Positions 55,205 to 64,000 of a DNA stretch of 64,000 nucleotides are shown piece after piece. The position numbers and the translations under genes are program-made. Position 1 is the first letter of the stretch; each line of letters starts with the position of its first letter. Location: NCBI RefSeq assembly GCF_000018065.1, contig NC_009840.1, forward strand, positions 806,001 to 870,000. Direction: 5' to 3'. The notes beneath the pieces are model-generated. The model made no database searches and was not told the DNA's origin. It was given only the letters and a program-made list of their open reading frames with translations. The DNA is from Prochlorococcus marinus str. MIT 9215. GTDB lineage: Bacteria > Cyanobacteriota > Cyanobacteriia > PCC-6307 > Cyanobiaceae.

Positions 55205-55579
55205 TTAATCTTCCTCAAACTCCCACGGTGGCGCAACTCTTGTATTTCCTTTTCCAAAATATTGTCCAAATTGTAAATCGTAAACTTCATCTTCATATGT
55301 AGTTTCCACTTCAAGATCTGAAGTTGCTTTGGCGACACAAAGCAATGCATAACCTTTATCTCTTAAGGCTTGAGATACACCCATTGCTTCAGGTTGTTGT
55401 AAAGTGCCAGATATTATTTTAACTGCACAGCTTGTACAGCAACCATTTCTACATGAAAATGCAAGTTTGAAACCATTCTTTTCAAATTCCTTAAGTATGT
55501 ACTCATCACTATTAACCTTCTTTTGGTAAACCTTCCCGGTTTCTTTATTTTTAATCGTGACTTTGAAAGTCTTTTTCAA
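55205..55579 (-). CDS. Plant-type [2Fe-2S] ferredoxin with C-terminal extension
   Basis: A 124-residue ferredoxin. The cluster ligands are Cys43, Cys48, Cys51 and Cys81 (C-x4-C-x2-C...C). Compared with photosynthetic PetF (about 98 residues) it has an acidic and aromatic C-terminal tail of about 25 residues ('LQFGQYFGKG...PPWEFEED'), like the FdC2-type ferredoxins of cyanobacteria and plants. The redox partner is not known. It heads a minus-strand run with the IMPase-family gene and hisZ. Confidence 0.88.
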   Translation of the reverse strand: MKKTFKVTIKNKETGKVYQKKVNSDEYILKEFEKNGFKLAFSCRNGCCTSCAVKIISGTLQQPEAMGVSQALRDKGYALLCVAKATSDLEVETTYEDEVYDLQFGQYFGKGNTRVAPPWEFEED

Positions 55580-55628
55580 ATAACTTTCCTCAAAAAGGGG
55601 ATGATCAAGGGTTAAAATGGTTATCTTG

Positions 55629-55715
55629 GGAGAGGTGGCCGAGTGGTTGAAGGCGCAGCACTGGAAATGCTGTATAGGGGCAACTTTATCGAGGGTTCGA
55701 ATCCCTCTCTCTCCG
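55629..55715 (+). tRNA. tRNA-Ser (anticodon GGA)
   Basis: A full 87-base class II tRNA folds here: acceptor GGAGAGG/CTCTCC (with one G-U pair) and discriminator G73, a long variable arm (about 15 bases) as expected for serine, T-arm GAGGG/CCCTC around TTCGAAT, and anticodon stem CAGCA/TGCTG enclosing CTGGAAA. The anticodon GGA reads UCC and UCU. It lies between the ferredoxin (opposite strand) and dnaK, with no sign of an integrated element at its 3' end. Confidence 0.95.
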
Positions 55716-55927
55716 TTTTATATTAGTTTATTTTGGTTAAATACATCAATACCTTTGTCTGTAAAAAATTTTTTAAAATAAATAGTAATCTTTTTGAGAA
55801 TTTATAAATAATCTTATTTATTTAAATTAAGTTGAAAATATTTGATTTTTACTATTATATGTAAATATCTATGAAAAAATTAATCAAATTATTAGTAAAT
55901 TTTGCTTAAAATTGGCGATCTAAAATC

Positions 55928-57925
55928 ATGGGGCAAATAATTGGAATTGATTTAGGTACTACTAACTCTGTTGTGGGAGTTATAGAAGCTGGTCGTCCAA
56001 TTGTTATCGCAAATTCTGAAGGATCTAGAACAACACCTTCAATAGTTGGATTTACAAAGGACAAGGAGATAGTAATAGGAGACCAAGCGAGAAGACAACT
56101 TGTTCTAAATCCTAAGAATACCTTTTATAACCTAAAAAGATTTATTGGTAGCGACTGGGATGAATTAGATGAGAATAGTATTTCTGTTCCTTATAACGTA
56201 AAAGCTAATACTACAGGAAGCGTTAGGGTTCTTAGTCCAAATACAGAAAGAGAATATGCTCCAGAAGAGTTAGTGAGCTCATTGATTAGAAAATTAATTA
56301 ATGATGCTGAAACATATCTTGGAGATACTGTTGAGTCTGCAGTTATTACTGTCCCTGCTTACTTTAACGAATCTCAAAGGCAAGCTACGAAGGATTCTGC
56401 AATATTAGCCGGTATTAAAGTAGATAGAATTTTAAATGAACCTACTGCTGCCGCTCTAGCTTATGGTTTTGAAAAAAGTTCTTCTAATAACGTTTTGGTT
56501 TTTGATTTAGGAGGAGGAACATTTGATGTTTCATTATTGAAAATTTCTAATGGTGTATTTGATGTTAAGGCCACTTGTGGTGATACACAGCTAGGAGGGA
56601 ACAATTTTGATTCAAAAATAGTTGATTGGCTTGCCGAAAAATTTCTCGCTAAATATGGAATTGATCTAAGAAGGGATAGACAAGCGTTACAGAGATTAAC
56701 TGAAGCATCTGAAAAAGCTAAATGTGAATTGTCAGGATTGCAAAAAACAAAAATATCTTTACCATTTATTACAACAAGTAAAGAGGGCCCGTTACATATT
56801 GAGGAAACCTTAGATAGAAAAATATTTGAATCATTATCACAAGATTTACTAGATAGATTATTAGAGCCTGTACAAATAGCTTTAGATGATTCTGGATGGA
56901 ACGCAGAAGATATTGACGAAGTAGTTCTTGTCGGTGGAAGCACAAGAATACCAATGGTTCAACAATTAGTAAAGACTCTTGTTCCAAATGATCCTTGTCA
57001 ATCTGTTAATCCTGATGAGGTCGTAGCAGTTGGAGCTGCTATACAATCTGGAATTATTAGCGGTGATTTACAAGATTTGCTCCTTAATGACGTTACTCCC
57101 TTATCTTTAGGTTTAGAAACTATTGGTGGTCTTATGAAGGTACTCATTCCTCGTAATACGCCAATACCAGTTAGACAATCTGATGTCTTTAGTACTTCCG
57201 AAGCTAATCAATCATCAGTAGTTGTTCAAGTAAGGCAGGGAGAAAGGCCTTTAGCCTCTGAAAATAAATCACTAGGTAAATTTAGACTATCAGGCATACC
57301 TCCAGCTCCGAGAGGAATACCACAAGTTCAAGTGGCATTTGATATTGATGCTAATGGTCTTTTAGAGGTAAGTGCAACTGATAGAACAACTGGAAGAAAG
57401 CAATCAGTTACAATTTCTGGAGGTTCTAATTTAAATGAACAAGAAATAAATTCGATAATTGAAGAAGCAAAAGCAAAAGCTAATGAAGATAGGAAGAGAA
57501 GATCTGTAATTGATAGAAAAAATAGTGCTTTAACTCTTATTGCACAAGCTGAGAGAAGACTTAGGGATGCTTCATTAGAATTTGGACCTTATGGGGCCGA
57601 AAGACAACAAAGAGCTGTTGAATTAGCCATTCAAGATGTTGAAGATTATATAGATGACGAAGATCCACAAGAATTAGAAATTTCAGTGAGTGCACTACAA
57701 GAAGCGTTATTTGGTTTAAATAGAAAATTTGCAGCAGAAAAGAAAACTGATAATAATCCATTACAGGGTATAAAAAATACATTTGGATCGTTAAAAGATG
57801 AACTCTTTTCTGATGATTATTGGGATGATGATCCTTGGGATAATCAAATGAATAGAAATAATAGAAATACGAGGTATGGTAATTCTAGGGACGATGATCC
57901 ATGGGACAATGACTACTTCCTCTAA
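55928..57925 (+). CDS. dnaK: Chaperone DnaK (Hsp70)
   Basis: A 665-residue Hsp70. The ATPase domain (about 1-380) has '[13 protein letters not shown]', '[14 protein letters not shown]' and '[17 protein letters not shown]'; the substrate domain follows (about 390-500) and a helical lid. The C-terminus ends in an acidic stretch in which DDPWDN-like units recur (about residues 634-663), instead of the canonical EEVD-like or short acidic tail. The dnaJ gene overlaps its last 17 bases, so the pair is co-expressed. The 212-base gap before it holds no gene I can support. Confidence 0.95.
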   Translation: MGQIIGIDLGTTNSVVGVIEAGRPIVIANSEGSRTTPSIVGFTKDKEIVIGDQARRQLVLNPKNTFYNLKRFIGSDWDELDENSISVPYNVKANTTGSVRVLSPNTEREYAPEELVSSLIRKLINDAETYLGDTVESAVITVPAYFNESQRQATKDSAILAGIKVDRILNEPTAAALAYGFEKSSSNNVLVFDLGGGTFDVSLLKISNGVFDVKATCGDTQLGGNNFDSKIVDWLAEKFLAKYGIDLRRDRQALQRLTEASEKAKCELSGLQKTKISLPFITTSKEGPLHIEETLDRKIFESLSQDLLDRLLEPVQIALDDSGWNAEDIDEVVLVGGSTRIPMVQQLVKTLVPNDPCQSVNPDEVVAVGAAIQSGIISGDLQDLLLNDVTPLSLGLETIGGLMKVLIPRNTPIPVRQSDVFSTSEANQSSVVVQVRQGERPLASENKSLGKFRLSGIPPAPRGIPQVQVAFDIDANGLLEVSATDRTTGRKQSVTISGGSNLNEQEINSIIEEAKAKANEDRKRRSVIDRKNSALTLIAQAERRLRDASLEFGPYGAERQQRAVELAIQDVEDYIDDEDPQELEISVSALQEALFGLNRKFAAEKKTDNNPLQGIKNTFGSLKDELFSDDYWDDDPWDNQMNRNNRNTRYGNSRDDDPWDNDYFL

Positions 57926-58835
57926 AAATGATTATTTGTCTATTTTGGGCTTGTCCCATGATTACGACGATAAAGAACTTAAAAAGGCCTTTCGAAGAGA
58001 AGCAAGAAAATGGCATCCAGATTTAAATAAGAATGATCTTAATGCAGAAGAAAGATTTAAATTAATTAACGAAGCATACGAATATCTACGTAATCACAAT
58101 ATATACATAAATGGTTCTGATAAAAATATCCAAGAAGATTTCAAAAGTAATAACTTCCAGACAGGTTTTCCTGACTTTCAAGATTATCTTGATTCATTAT
58201 TTGGATATGAATACTCCCCAAATAATTACGACGATTATAATAATGAATTATTTGAGGATGAACCCGTAAATATAGATACTGATGAATTTAATAATTATGA
58301 ATACCCTACAACCTCACCAGAAGAGCCACCTCCAGTTAAACTCCATCAAGATATAGAGACTATTATTGAATTAACTCCAGACGAAGCCTTAAATGGAGCT
58401 TCAATTTTAATAGAGCTTGAAGATGAAACTGTAGTAGAAGTAGATACACCCCCTTTTGCTGGAGATGGTTGGAGATTAAGACTGGAAAATATAGCGAGAG
58501 GAGGAAAAGATCATTATCTGCAGTTAAAAGTTCAAACCGAAAGTGGACTAAGAATTGATGGTTTAAGGGTTATTTATAAATTAGAGTTATTTCCTCATGA
58601 TGCTTTACTAGGTTGCGCAGTAGAGATTCCTACTCTTGATGGAACTGTCACACTTCAAGTTCCTCCAAAATCATCTACCGGAAGAATGTTACGGTTGAAA
58701 GGTAGGGGTTTAACTTTCGAAGATAATGTGGGTGATCAATATGTAGAAATCTTAGTAGTAATACCTGCGGATATTAATGATGAAGAAATTGCTTTATACA
58801 CAAGATTACAAGAACTATCACTTTCTGATTCTTAA
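57909..58835 (+). CDS. DnaJ-type co-chaperone (CbpA-like, no zinc finger)
   Basis: A 308-residue J-domain protein from the ATG at 57909 (M-T-T-S-S-K-N-D-Y); a start at 57876 would add unlike residues. The J domain (about 5-70) has 'DYLSILGLSHDYDDKELKKAFRREARKWHPDLNKND'-type residues with the HPD motif. A Asp/Asn/Tyr-rich linker (about 75-135) replaces the G/F region, and two C-terminal beta domains (about 150-300) follow, without the cysteine-rich zinc finger. It acts with the DnaK encoded just upstream. Confidence 0.9.
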   Translation: MTTSSKNDYLSILGLSHDYDDKELKKAFRREARKWHPDLNKNDLNAEERFKLINEAYEYLRNHNIYINGSDKNIQEDFKSNNFQTGFPDFQDYLDSLFGYEYSPNNYDDYNNELFEDEPVNIDTDEFNNYEYPTTSPEEPPPVKLHQDIETIIELTPDEALNGASILIELEDETVVEVDTPPFAGDGWRLRLENIARGGKDHYLQLKVQTESGLRIDGLRVIYKLELFPHDALLGCAVEIPTLDGTVTLQVPPKSSTGRMLRLKGRGLTFEDNVGDQYVEILVVIPADINDEEIALYTRLQELSLSDS

Positions 58836-58868
58836 TCAAATATTATATTAATAGAAAAATCTACGCTC

Positions 58869-59252
58869 ATGAACATATTTGTTCTTTTATATAATTCAGG
58901 AACAGATAAAGAAGGTATTCATTCAATCGAACTAAAAGGTAGGACGATTGTTCTTATGTTTGAAGATAAAGATGATGCAACAAGATATTGTGGACTCCTT
59001 GAAGCTCAAGATTTCCCGTTGCCAACAGTTGAAATGATCAACATAAAGGAAATTAGAGATTTCTGCATGAAATTAGATTATGAATGCAAATTAGTAGAAA
59101 AAAATTTTGTACCTAAAACCGCTGAAGATAGGTTATTAATTTCTCCACCTCAGAAAAACCTAGAAGTTGATAAATGGGAGGAAGATAAAAATAGTAATAA
59201 AGATAACCTCGATATAAATACCATTAAGGAAAACCTTGAAAAATTACTTTAG
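58869..59252 (+). CDS. DUF3110-family protein
   Basis: A 127-residue soluble protein. The N-terminal 90 residues match DUF3110: 'FVLLYNSGTDKEGIHSIEL', 'VLMFEDKDDATRYCGLLEAQDFPLP' and 'VEMINIKEIRDFC'. A charged tail of about 35 residues follows. The family is cyanobacterial and often near dnaK/dnaJ; its role is unknown. It lies 33 bases after dnaJ on the same strand, which suggests a chaperone-related task. Confidence 0.72.
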   Translation: MNIFVLLYNSGTDKEGIHSIELKGRTIVLMFEDKDDATRYCGLLEAQDFPLPTVEMINIKEIRDFCMKLDYECKLVEKNFVPKTAEDRLLISPPQKNLEVDKWEEDKNSNKDNLDINTIKENLEKLL

Positions 59253-59288
59253 CTATTAAAATATCAATTAATTATTCAAAAATAAAAC

Positions 59289-59726
59289 ATGACAACAGCA
59301 TTGTTTGAAACAGAAGTTGGAAATATTAATATTGAATTTTTTTCTGACGATGCCCCAAATACCGTTAAAAACTTCACAAAGTTGATAAGTGATGGTTTTT
59401 ATGACGGACTAGCATTTCACAGAGTTATTCCTGGATTTATGGCTCAGGGTGGATGTCCAAATACTCGTGATGGAGCATCTGGTATTCCAGGAACTGGAGG
59501 CCCAGGTTATAATATTAAATGTGAAATCAATTCCAATAAACATTTAAAAGGTTCACTTTCTATGGCTCATGCAGGAAAGGATACAGGAGGTAGCCAGTTT
59601 TTTATAGTTTATGAACCACAGCCTCATCTCGATGGCGTTCATACTGTTTTTGGCAAGACAGATGATATGGATGTAGTTTTAAAGCTTACTAATGGTTCAA
59701 AAATTCTAAAAGCAACTTTAAAATAG
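59289..59726 (+). CDS. Peptidyl-prolyl cis-trans isomerase (cyclophilin type)
   Basis: A 145-residue cytoplasmic cyclophilin without signal peptide. The active-site segment '[16 protein letters not shown]' is near residues 39-54, and '[32 protein letters not shown]' near 94-125 completes the fold. It catalyses proline isomerisation during protein folding. It follows DUF3110, dnaJ and dnaK on the same strand, so these four may form a folding operon. It converges on ribBA, 4 bases away. Confidence 0.93.
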   Translation: MTTALFETEVGNINIEFFSDDAPNTVKNFTKLISDGFYDGLAFHRVIPGFMAQGGCPNTRDGASGIPGTGGPGYNIKCEINSNKHLKGSLSMAHAGKDTGGSQFFIVYEPQPHLDGVHTVFGKTDDMDVVLKLTNGSKILKATLK

Positions 59727-59730
59727 TAAT

Positions 59731-61470
59731 TTAGCTTTCAAAAACAATACTAAATGTCTCTTTATCTAAATTAAATTTTCTTGTAGATGAATATAAGATT
59801 TCGTTATTACATATAGTAAATTTAGTATTGATTACTTTGATGCTGCTTTTCGGGTGTAATGCTTGTTCAATGTTTCTAGAAACAATAATTCCTGTCTTTG
59901 AACTATTTTCATAATTTGATAAAAACTGAATAAATAATTCTATATTTTTTATTTCTTCATCCGTTATGTTGGAATTTGTTCTATTCTGATCATGCAAAAT
60001 TCGCCAAACTAATTTTGGTCGATTCCAAAAAGCCAATAATCTTGGGGTGCTTTCCAGTTTAATATTAATATGATGATCACTACAGAATTTAATAACGTTA
60101 TTTTTTATTGGAACTAGATCAATAGATTTATATTCTCCGTCAAGAAAAATTGATATAAATGGATCTATATTCCTGGACTTAAAATTATCTTCATCAATCA
60201 TGTGCCCTAGTTTTGTTTTTTTAACACTCAAATATTCTGCATTATTATCGTTTGGACAAATCACTAATGGAACTCTCTCAATAACTTCTATTCCATAACC
60301 ACCTAATCCAGCAATCTTTCTAGGATTGTTTGTGAGTAATTTTAATTTTTTAATCCCTAGATCAGTTAATATTTGAGCTCCAACACCATAATTTCTTAGA
60401 TCGGCTGGAAAGCCTAATTTTTCATTAGCTTCTACAGTGTCTAATCCGCCATCCTGTAGACTGTAGGCTTTTAATTTATTTATTAGACCAATACCTCTGC
60501 CTTCTTGTCTCAAGTAAACAACAACTCCCTCTTCCTCCTTTTCAATCCTTGATAAGGCAGCCTCTAATTGAGGTCTGCAATCACAACGTAATGATCCAAA
60601 AGCATCACCTGTTAAACACTCTGAATGCATCCTTACTAATACAGGTTCTTTTAATTTTTTTGATTTTTGTTTAACTAATGCAACATGCTCTGAACCATCA
60701 AGTTCATTAATATATCCATAAGCTTTGAAATTACCAAAAATACTTGGAAGAATAGCATCGGATTTTCTAAATACAAATCTCTCAGTTTGAAACCGATAAC
60801 TTATTAAATCAGCTATTGATATCAATTTCATTCCCCACTGTTTTGCATACTGTTTAAGTTGTGGAAGTCTTGACATGGAACCGTCAGGATTTTGTATTTC
60901 ACAAATCACACCAGCGGGATAAAGCCCTGACATTGCAGCAATATCTACGGCCGCTTCGGTATGACCTGCCCTTTTTAATACTCCACCCTTTTTAGCTCTT
61001 AATGGAAAAATATGTCCTGGCCGCCTTAGATCATCGGGTTTTGTATTTGGGTTTATAGCAACTTGAATTGTCTTCGCCCTGTCTTCAGCGGAAATTCCAG
61101 TAGTGACATTATTTTCAGGTCCGGCATCAATTGATATCGTAAAAGCTGTTTGATTTTCATCTGTATTTCTGTCTACCATTAATGGTAAATCTAAAGAGTC
61201 AAGTTTTTCACCTCGCATAGCTAGGCATATAAGACCACGTCCCTCAGTGGCCATAAAATTAATTTGCTGGGGAGTAGCAAATTGAGCCGCACAAATTAAA
61301 TCTCCTTCGTTTTCTCTTCTCTCATCATCTACCACTATTATGCATTCACCATTCCTTATCGCTGCCAAAGCATCGCTGATAGGATCAAATTCAATTTTAA
61401 AAGACTCATTTATATCCAAAATTGTTCTATTATTAGATTTGGGACTTGTTTCTTTCATTATTCCTATCAA
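59731..61470 (-). CDS. ribBA: Bifunctional DHBP synthase / GTP cyclohydrolase II, with extended C-terminus
   Basis: A 579-residue enzyme that carries out two steps of riboflavin synthesis. The RibB domain (about 30-230) has '[11 protein letters not shown]' and '[13 protein letters not shown]'; the RibA domain (about 235-425) has the zinc cysteines in '[18 protein letters not shown]' and '[16 protein letters not shown]'. About 150 further residues, with no motif I can name, extend the C-terminus. No FMN riboswitch is evident upstream. It is divergent from argC. Confidence 0.94.
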   Translation of the reverse strand: MIGIMKETSPKSNNRTILDINESFKIEFDPISDALAAIRNGECIIVVDDERRENEGDLICAAQFATPQQINFMATEGRGLICLAMRGEKLDSLDLPLMVDRNTDENQTAFTISIDAGPENNVTTGISAEDRAKTIQVAINPNTKPDDLRRPGHIFPLRAKKGGVLKRAGHTEAAVDIAAMSGLYPAGVICEIQNPDGSMSRLPQLKQYAKQWGMKLISIADLISYRFQTERFVFRKSDAILPSIFGNFKAYGYINELDGSEHVALVKQKSKKLKEPVLVRMHSECLTGDAFGSLRCDCRPQLEAALSRIEKEEEGVVVYLRQEGRGIGLINKLKAYSLQDGGLDTVEANEKLGFPADLRNYGVGAQILTDLGIKKLKLLTNNPRKIAGLGGYGIEVIERVPLVICPNDNNAEYLSVKKTKLGHMIDEDNFKSRNIDPFISIFLDGEYKSIDLVPIKNNVIKFCSDHHINIKLESTPRLLAFWNRPKLVWRILHDQNRTNSNITDEEIKNIELFIQFLSNYENSSKTGIIVSRNIEQALHPKSSIKVINTKFTICNNEILYSSTRKFNLDKETFSIVFES

Positions 61471-61480
61471 TATAGAAAAA

Positions 61481-61511
61481 AAGTGTTTTAGTTATCTTTA
61501 ATACAACACTT
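61481..61511. promoter_or_regulatory. Inverted repeat in the ribBA/argC divergent region
   Basis: AAGTGTT (61481-61487) and AACACTT (61505-61511) form perfect 7-base arms 17 bases apart, between the ribBA start at 61470 and argC at 61547. It could be a shared operator or a coincidence in AT-rich DNA. No known regulator is assigned. Confidence 0.3.
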
Positions 61512-61546
61512 CATAATCCTATCTCAAAGTCTGCCAATTCAAAAAA

Positions 61547-62602
61547 ATGAATGTTGCAATAGTGGGTGCTACAGGTTACGGCGGTATTCAAGCGGTAAAT
61601 CTTTTAAAGAAAAATAAAAATTACAAAATTTCATTTTTAGGAGGCAATAAAACATCTGGTTCAAAGTGGAATGATAATTTCCCTTTTATTTATCTTGATA
61701 ACGATCCTTATGTAGAGGAAATTTCAGTAGATAATATTTCAAAAAATTCGGATGTAGCATTGCTTTGCTTACCAAATGGCCTATCTTCAACATTGACAAG
61801 AAAATTATTAGAAAGAGGACTTAAAGTTATTGATTTATCAGCGGATTACAGATATAAGTCCTTAGATGAATGGAAAAAAGTATATTCCAAAGAAGCTGCT
61901 ATTTATAAAAGGAATGATGATGATTTATGTAAAGAGGCCGTCTACGGTCTTCCTGAAATAAATAAAGAAGCCATTTCAAAAGGAAGATTAATTGCATGTC
62001 CAGGATGTTATCCAACATCTGCTCTTATTCCACTAGCTCCTTATCTTTCTCAAGGAATTATTGAAAATGAAGGTATAGTAATTGATTCTAAAAGTGGCAC
62101 CTCTGGAGGTGGTCGAGAACCAAACCAAAAGCTACTCTTATCAGAATGTGGAGAAGGTCTCTCAGCATATGGATTGATAAACCATAGACATACCTCAGAG
62201 ATCGAGCAAGTAGCATCTTTAATTTCTGGAAATAAAATTGAACTACTTTTTACTCCTCATTTGGTTCCAATTCCAAGAGGAATGCATTCGACTATATATG
62301 GGAGATTAAGAGATCCAGGATTAACATCTGATGATTGCAGAATTCTTTTGGATAATTATTATAGAAATTTCAAAAATATTAAAGTCTTACCTGTAGATAC
62401 ATTTCCATCAACAAAATGGGTTAAAAATACAAATCAAATTTTCCTTTCTGTTAAAGTTGATATTCGAAATGGAAGGATCATTATTTTATCTGCAATTGAT
62501 AATTTGTTAAAAGGGCAGACTGGTCAAGCAATTCAAAATTTAAATATTATGAGTGGATTTTCAATGGATGAAGGACTTGAGTTAACTAATAATTATCCAT
62601 AA
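61547..62602 (+). CDS. argC: N-acetyl-gamma-glutamyl-phosphate reductase
   Basis: A 351-residue NADPH-dependent enzyme of arginine synthesis. The Rossmann start 'VAIVGATGYGGIQAV' is at residues 3-17 and the catalytic cysteine is Cys154 in 'ACPGCYPTSALIPLAPYL'. 'SGTSGGGREPNQKLL' and 'HLVPIPRGMHSTIY' are further family blocks. Length is standard. Its last 17 bases overlap the end of purN on the other strand. Confidence 0.96.
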   Translation: MNVAIVGATGYGGIQAVNLLKKNKNYKISFLGGNKTSGSKWNDNFPFIYLDNDPYVEEISVDNISKNSDVALLCLPNGLSSTLTRKLLERGLKVIDLSADYRYKSLDEWKKVYSKEAAIYKRNDDDLCKEAVYGLPEINKEAISKGRLIACPGCYPTSALIPLAPYLSQGIIENEGIVIDSKSGTSGGGREPNQKLLLSECGEGLSAYGLINHRHTSEIEQVASLISGNKIELLFTPHLVPIPRGMHSTIYGRLRDPGLTSDDCRILLDNYYRNFKNIKVLPVDTFPSTKWVKNTNQIFLSVKVDIRNGRIIILSAIDNLLKGQTGQAIQNLNIMSGFSMDEGLELTNNYP

Positions 62603-63242
62603 AAGCACTTCTTATCAGAAAACCAGCATAGGAGATTGAGTGAGGTAAAATTTTATGCTCAAGGATTTGTATTCTCTTGGAAAGTGATTCAATATCATCA
62701 TTATTTCTAATTGACAATGCGGCTTGCATTATTAATGAACCACTATCTACCTCCTCGTCAACAAAATGTACTGAACAACCAGTTATTTTTGAACCATTTG
62801 ATAAAGAGTCCTTTATCGCAGAACCACCTTTATATGCAGGCAGTAATGAAGGGTGAATATTTATAATCTTATTCTTAAATTTATTAATAAAAAATGGAGT
62901 GACAATTTTCATCCATCCTGCCATAACAACAAGTTCAACATCATAATTATTTAAAGTATTTACAATTTCTAATTCAAAAAGTTCTTTTTGATCAAAGTCT
63001 TTACCTCTTATTATTTTGTGGGGTATTTTTACACTTTCAGCTCTTCTTATGCAACCAGCATCATCATTGTTAGTTATGAGAACTTTAATATCTATATCTA
63101 ATTCCCCCCTTTTTGAGAGATTAATTAATTCTTGAAAGTTTGTTCCTTTCCCAGAAGCTAGTACACCTATTTTTAATTTTGGTGTAAATCTTCTAAATTC
63201 AGATATTTCAGGCGAAATTATGTAATTAAATGATTTATCCAA
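62586..63242 (-). CDS. purN: Phosphoribosylglycinamide formyltransferase (PurN)
   Basis: A 218-residue enzyme that transfers a formyl group from 10-formyl-THF in purine synthesis. 'VLASGKGTNFQELI' is near residues 28-41, the 'INIHPSLLPAYKG' catalytic His region near 126-138, and 'GCSVHFVDEEVDSG' near 154-167. The N-terminal ~22 residues are extra. The 3' end overlaps argC. It is divergent from pgi, with a hairpin-forming region between. Confidence 0.93.
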   Translation of the reverse strand: MDKSFNYIISPEISEFRRFTPKLKIGVLASGKGTNFQELINLSKRGELDIDIKVLITNNDDAGCIRRAESVKIPHKIIRGKDFDQKELFELEIVNTLNNYDVELVVMAGWMKIVTPFFINKFKNKIINIHPSLLPAYKGGSAIKDSLSNGSKITGCSVHFVDEEVDSGSLIMQAALSIRNNDDIESLSKRIQILEHKILPHSISYAGFLIRSAFMDNY

Positions 63243-63305
63243 TGTTTTTTTATTTTATCTAATGATAAATTCATATGGGAAAAAAAAAACCCTCGATTTT
63301 AATTG

Positions 63306-63339
63306 TTTATTTTCAAAAACATATTTATTTGAAAATAAA
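63306..63339. promoter_or_regulatory. Perfect 12-base inverted repeat between purN and pgi
   Basis: TTTATTTTCAAA (63306-63317) and TTTGAAAATAAA (63328-63339) are exact reverse complements separated by 10 bases. They lie in the 183-base divergent region, about 64 bases from the purN start and 87 from the pgi start. Because both genes point away, it is unlikely to be a terminator and may be a regulator site or a cruciform-prone element. Confidence 0.45.
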
Positions 63340-63425
63340 TATTTAAACAAATTTAAATGATTCAAATCTTTCTACTATTCGTATAGATATAATTAAATAA
63401 TAATTAAAAGAAACAAATATATAAA

Positions 63426-64000
63426 ATGAATGGAGATTTAAACTCTTGGGATAAATTTTGTAATTATCTTTGGTTTGATAATAAATTAAATATTTGGTTA
63501 GACATAAGCAAAATTAGTTTCACAAGAAAAGAGATAGATAATTTAGAAGAGAAATTTATAGATGTTTTTTCATCAATAAATGAATTAGAAAATGGTGCTA
63601 TCTCAAATATCGATGAAAATAGGCAAGTTGGACATTACTGGCTTAGAAATCCATCAATTTCTCCATCTTCAAAAATAGAAGAAGAGATTTGCGCGGATAT
63701 TAATGAAATCTCAGAATTTGGAAAACAAATTTTAAACGGTGATATTAAGAATAAGAATAATCAGAAGTATACAGATGTTCTATGGATAGGAATTGGTGGC
63801 AGTGGTTTAGGACCAATACTTATTACAGATTCACTTCAGAAAAGCTCTAGAGGCTTAAATTTTTCTTATATCGATAATGTTGATCCTTTTTTAATTAGCG
63901 AAAGGTTAGAAGAGTTATCTGAAAAGCTATCCACAACATTATTTGTAGTAGTGAGTAAATCAGGTGGTACGCCTGAACCAAGAATTGCTATGGAAATTAT
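63426..64000 (+). CDS. pgi: Glucose-6-phosphate isomerase, 5' part (continues beyond window)
   Basis: The frame runs from the ATG at 63426 to the window edge without a stop, about 191 codons. '[14 protein letters not shown]' and '[18 protein letters not shown]' are the phosphosugar-binding (SIS) signatures near residues 121-134 and 177-191. The enzyme links glucose-6-phosphate and fructose-6-phosphate in glycolysis and the pentose cycle. The C-terminal half is outside the window. Confidence 0.93.
   Translation, partial: MNGDLNSWDKFCNYLWFDNKLNIWLDISKISFTRKEIDNLEEKFIDVFSSINELENGAISNIDENRQVGHYWLRNPSISPSSKIEEEICADINEISEFGKQILNGDIKNKNNQKYTDVLWIGIGGSGLGPILITDSLQKSSRGLNFSYIDNVDPFLISERLEELSEKLSTTLFVVVSKSGGTPEPRIAMEI

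Noticed and set aside
55629-55928. Genomic-island or attachment-site signal at tRNA-Ser
   Set aside because: No integrase, no repeat of the tRNA end and no shift in composition; both flanks are core genes.
56461-56943. 160-codon minus-strand frame, and another at 56769-56987
   Set aside because: Both are entirely inside dnaK, which is fully conserved on the plus strand.
61471-61546. FMN riboswitch before ribBA
   Set aside because: The region is only 76 bases, shared with argC, and lacks the conserved RFN-element blocks.
1-64000. CRISPR arrays, insertion sequences, prophage genes, rRNA
   Set aside because: No regularly spaced repeats, transposase, integrase, phage or rRNA signatures were seen on either strand.

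Overview
The window is a stretch of core chromosome from a picocyanobacterium, almost certainly Prochlorococcus and most likely a high-light-adapted type. The evidence is strongly AT-rich DNA, very short intergenic gaps, many small proteins, photosystem genes (psaK, psb28, a PAM68-type assembly factor), gun4, and several families largely confined to cyanobacteria (DUF1830, DUF1816, DUF3082, DUF3110, DUF3288, DUF2499, DUF3593). I see no insertion sequence, prophage, CRISPR array or rRNA. No intergenic stretch exceeds about 220 bases.

Layout. 1-2.7 kb: the 3' end of a glycerate kinase gene, small membrane proteins, uppP and tRNA-Pro(GGG). 2.7-8.7 kb: msrA, an ABC exporter, trpD, carA, a STAS-domain regulator with no normal start codon, and mini-RNase III. 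8.7-19.9 kb: rlmB, gatA, dnaE, dnaG and a leftward cluster (DMT transporter, glycine-zipper protein, ruvA, rpsO, PAM68). 19.9-22.2 kb: a leftward umuD-umuC unit with a LexA-type box and a third gene encoding an HExxH protein. 22.2-29 kb: rlmH, rsmA, ispE, pdhB, secD and secF. 29-38.9 kb: an AI-2E-type transporter, psb28, selU, gun4, an anti-sigma kinase, a methyltransferase, glnA with an NtcA promoter and terminator, a serine:glyoxylate-type aminotransferase, tadA and a PLP decarboxylase. 38.9-44.5 kb: a leftward run pyk, ABC permease, bioY, lspA and a membrane GTPase. 44.5-55.6 kb: a MazG-like protein, yggT, scpB (again with no normal start), ilvA, dxs, psaK, DUF3593, DUF2499, a peroxiredoxin, rpmB, htpG, hisZ, an IMPase-family protein and a ferredoxin. 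55.6-64 kb: tRNA-Ser(GGA), dnaK, dnaJ, DUF3110, a cyclophilin, ribBA, argC, purN and the 5' end of pgi.

How the genes fit together. Replication and repair are represented by dnaE, dnaG, ruvA, umuDC and scpB. Photosynthesis and chlorophyll control are represented by psaK, psb28, PAM68 and gun4. Carbon and nitrogen metabolism includes glnA, carA, pyk, pdhB and pgi, plus two photorespiratory steps (glycerate kinase and the aminotransferase). Protein export is represented by secD, secF and lspA. A STAS antagonist and an HATPase anti-sigma protein about 24 kb apart could form a partner-switching pair.

Nothing in the window is a clear new multi-gene system. The points most worth a second look are the third gene of the SOS-type umuDC unit, the two genes lacking ATG/GTG/TTG starts, the IMPase-hisZ pairing, and several small membrane ORFs that standard gene callers may miss.
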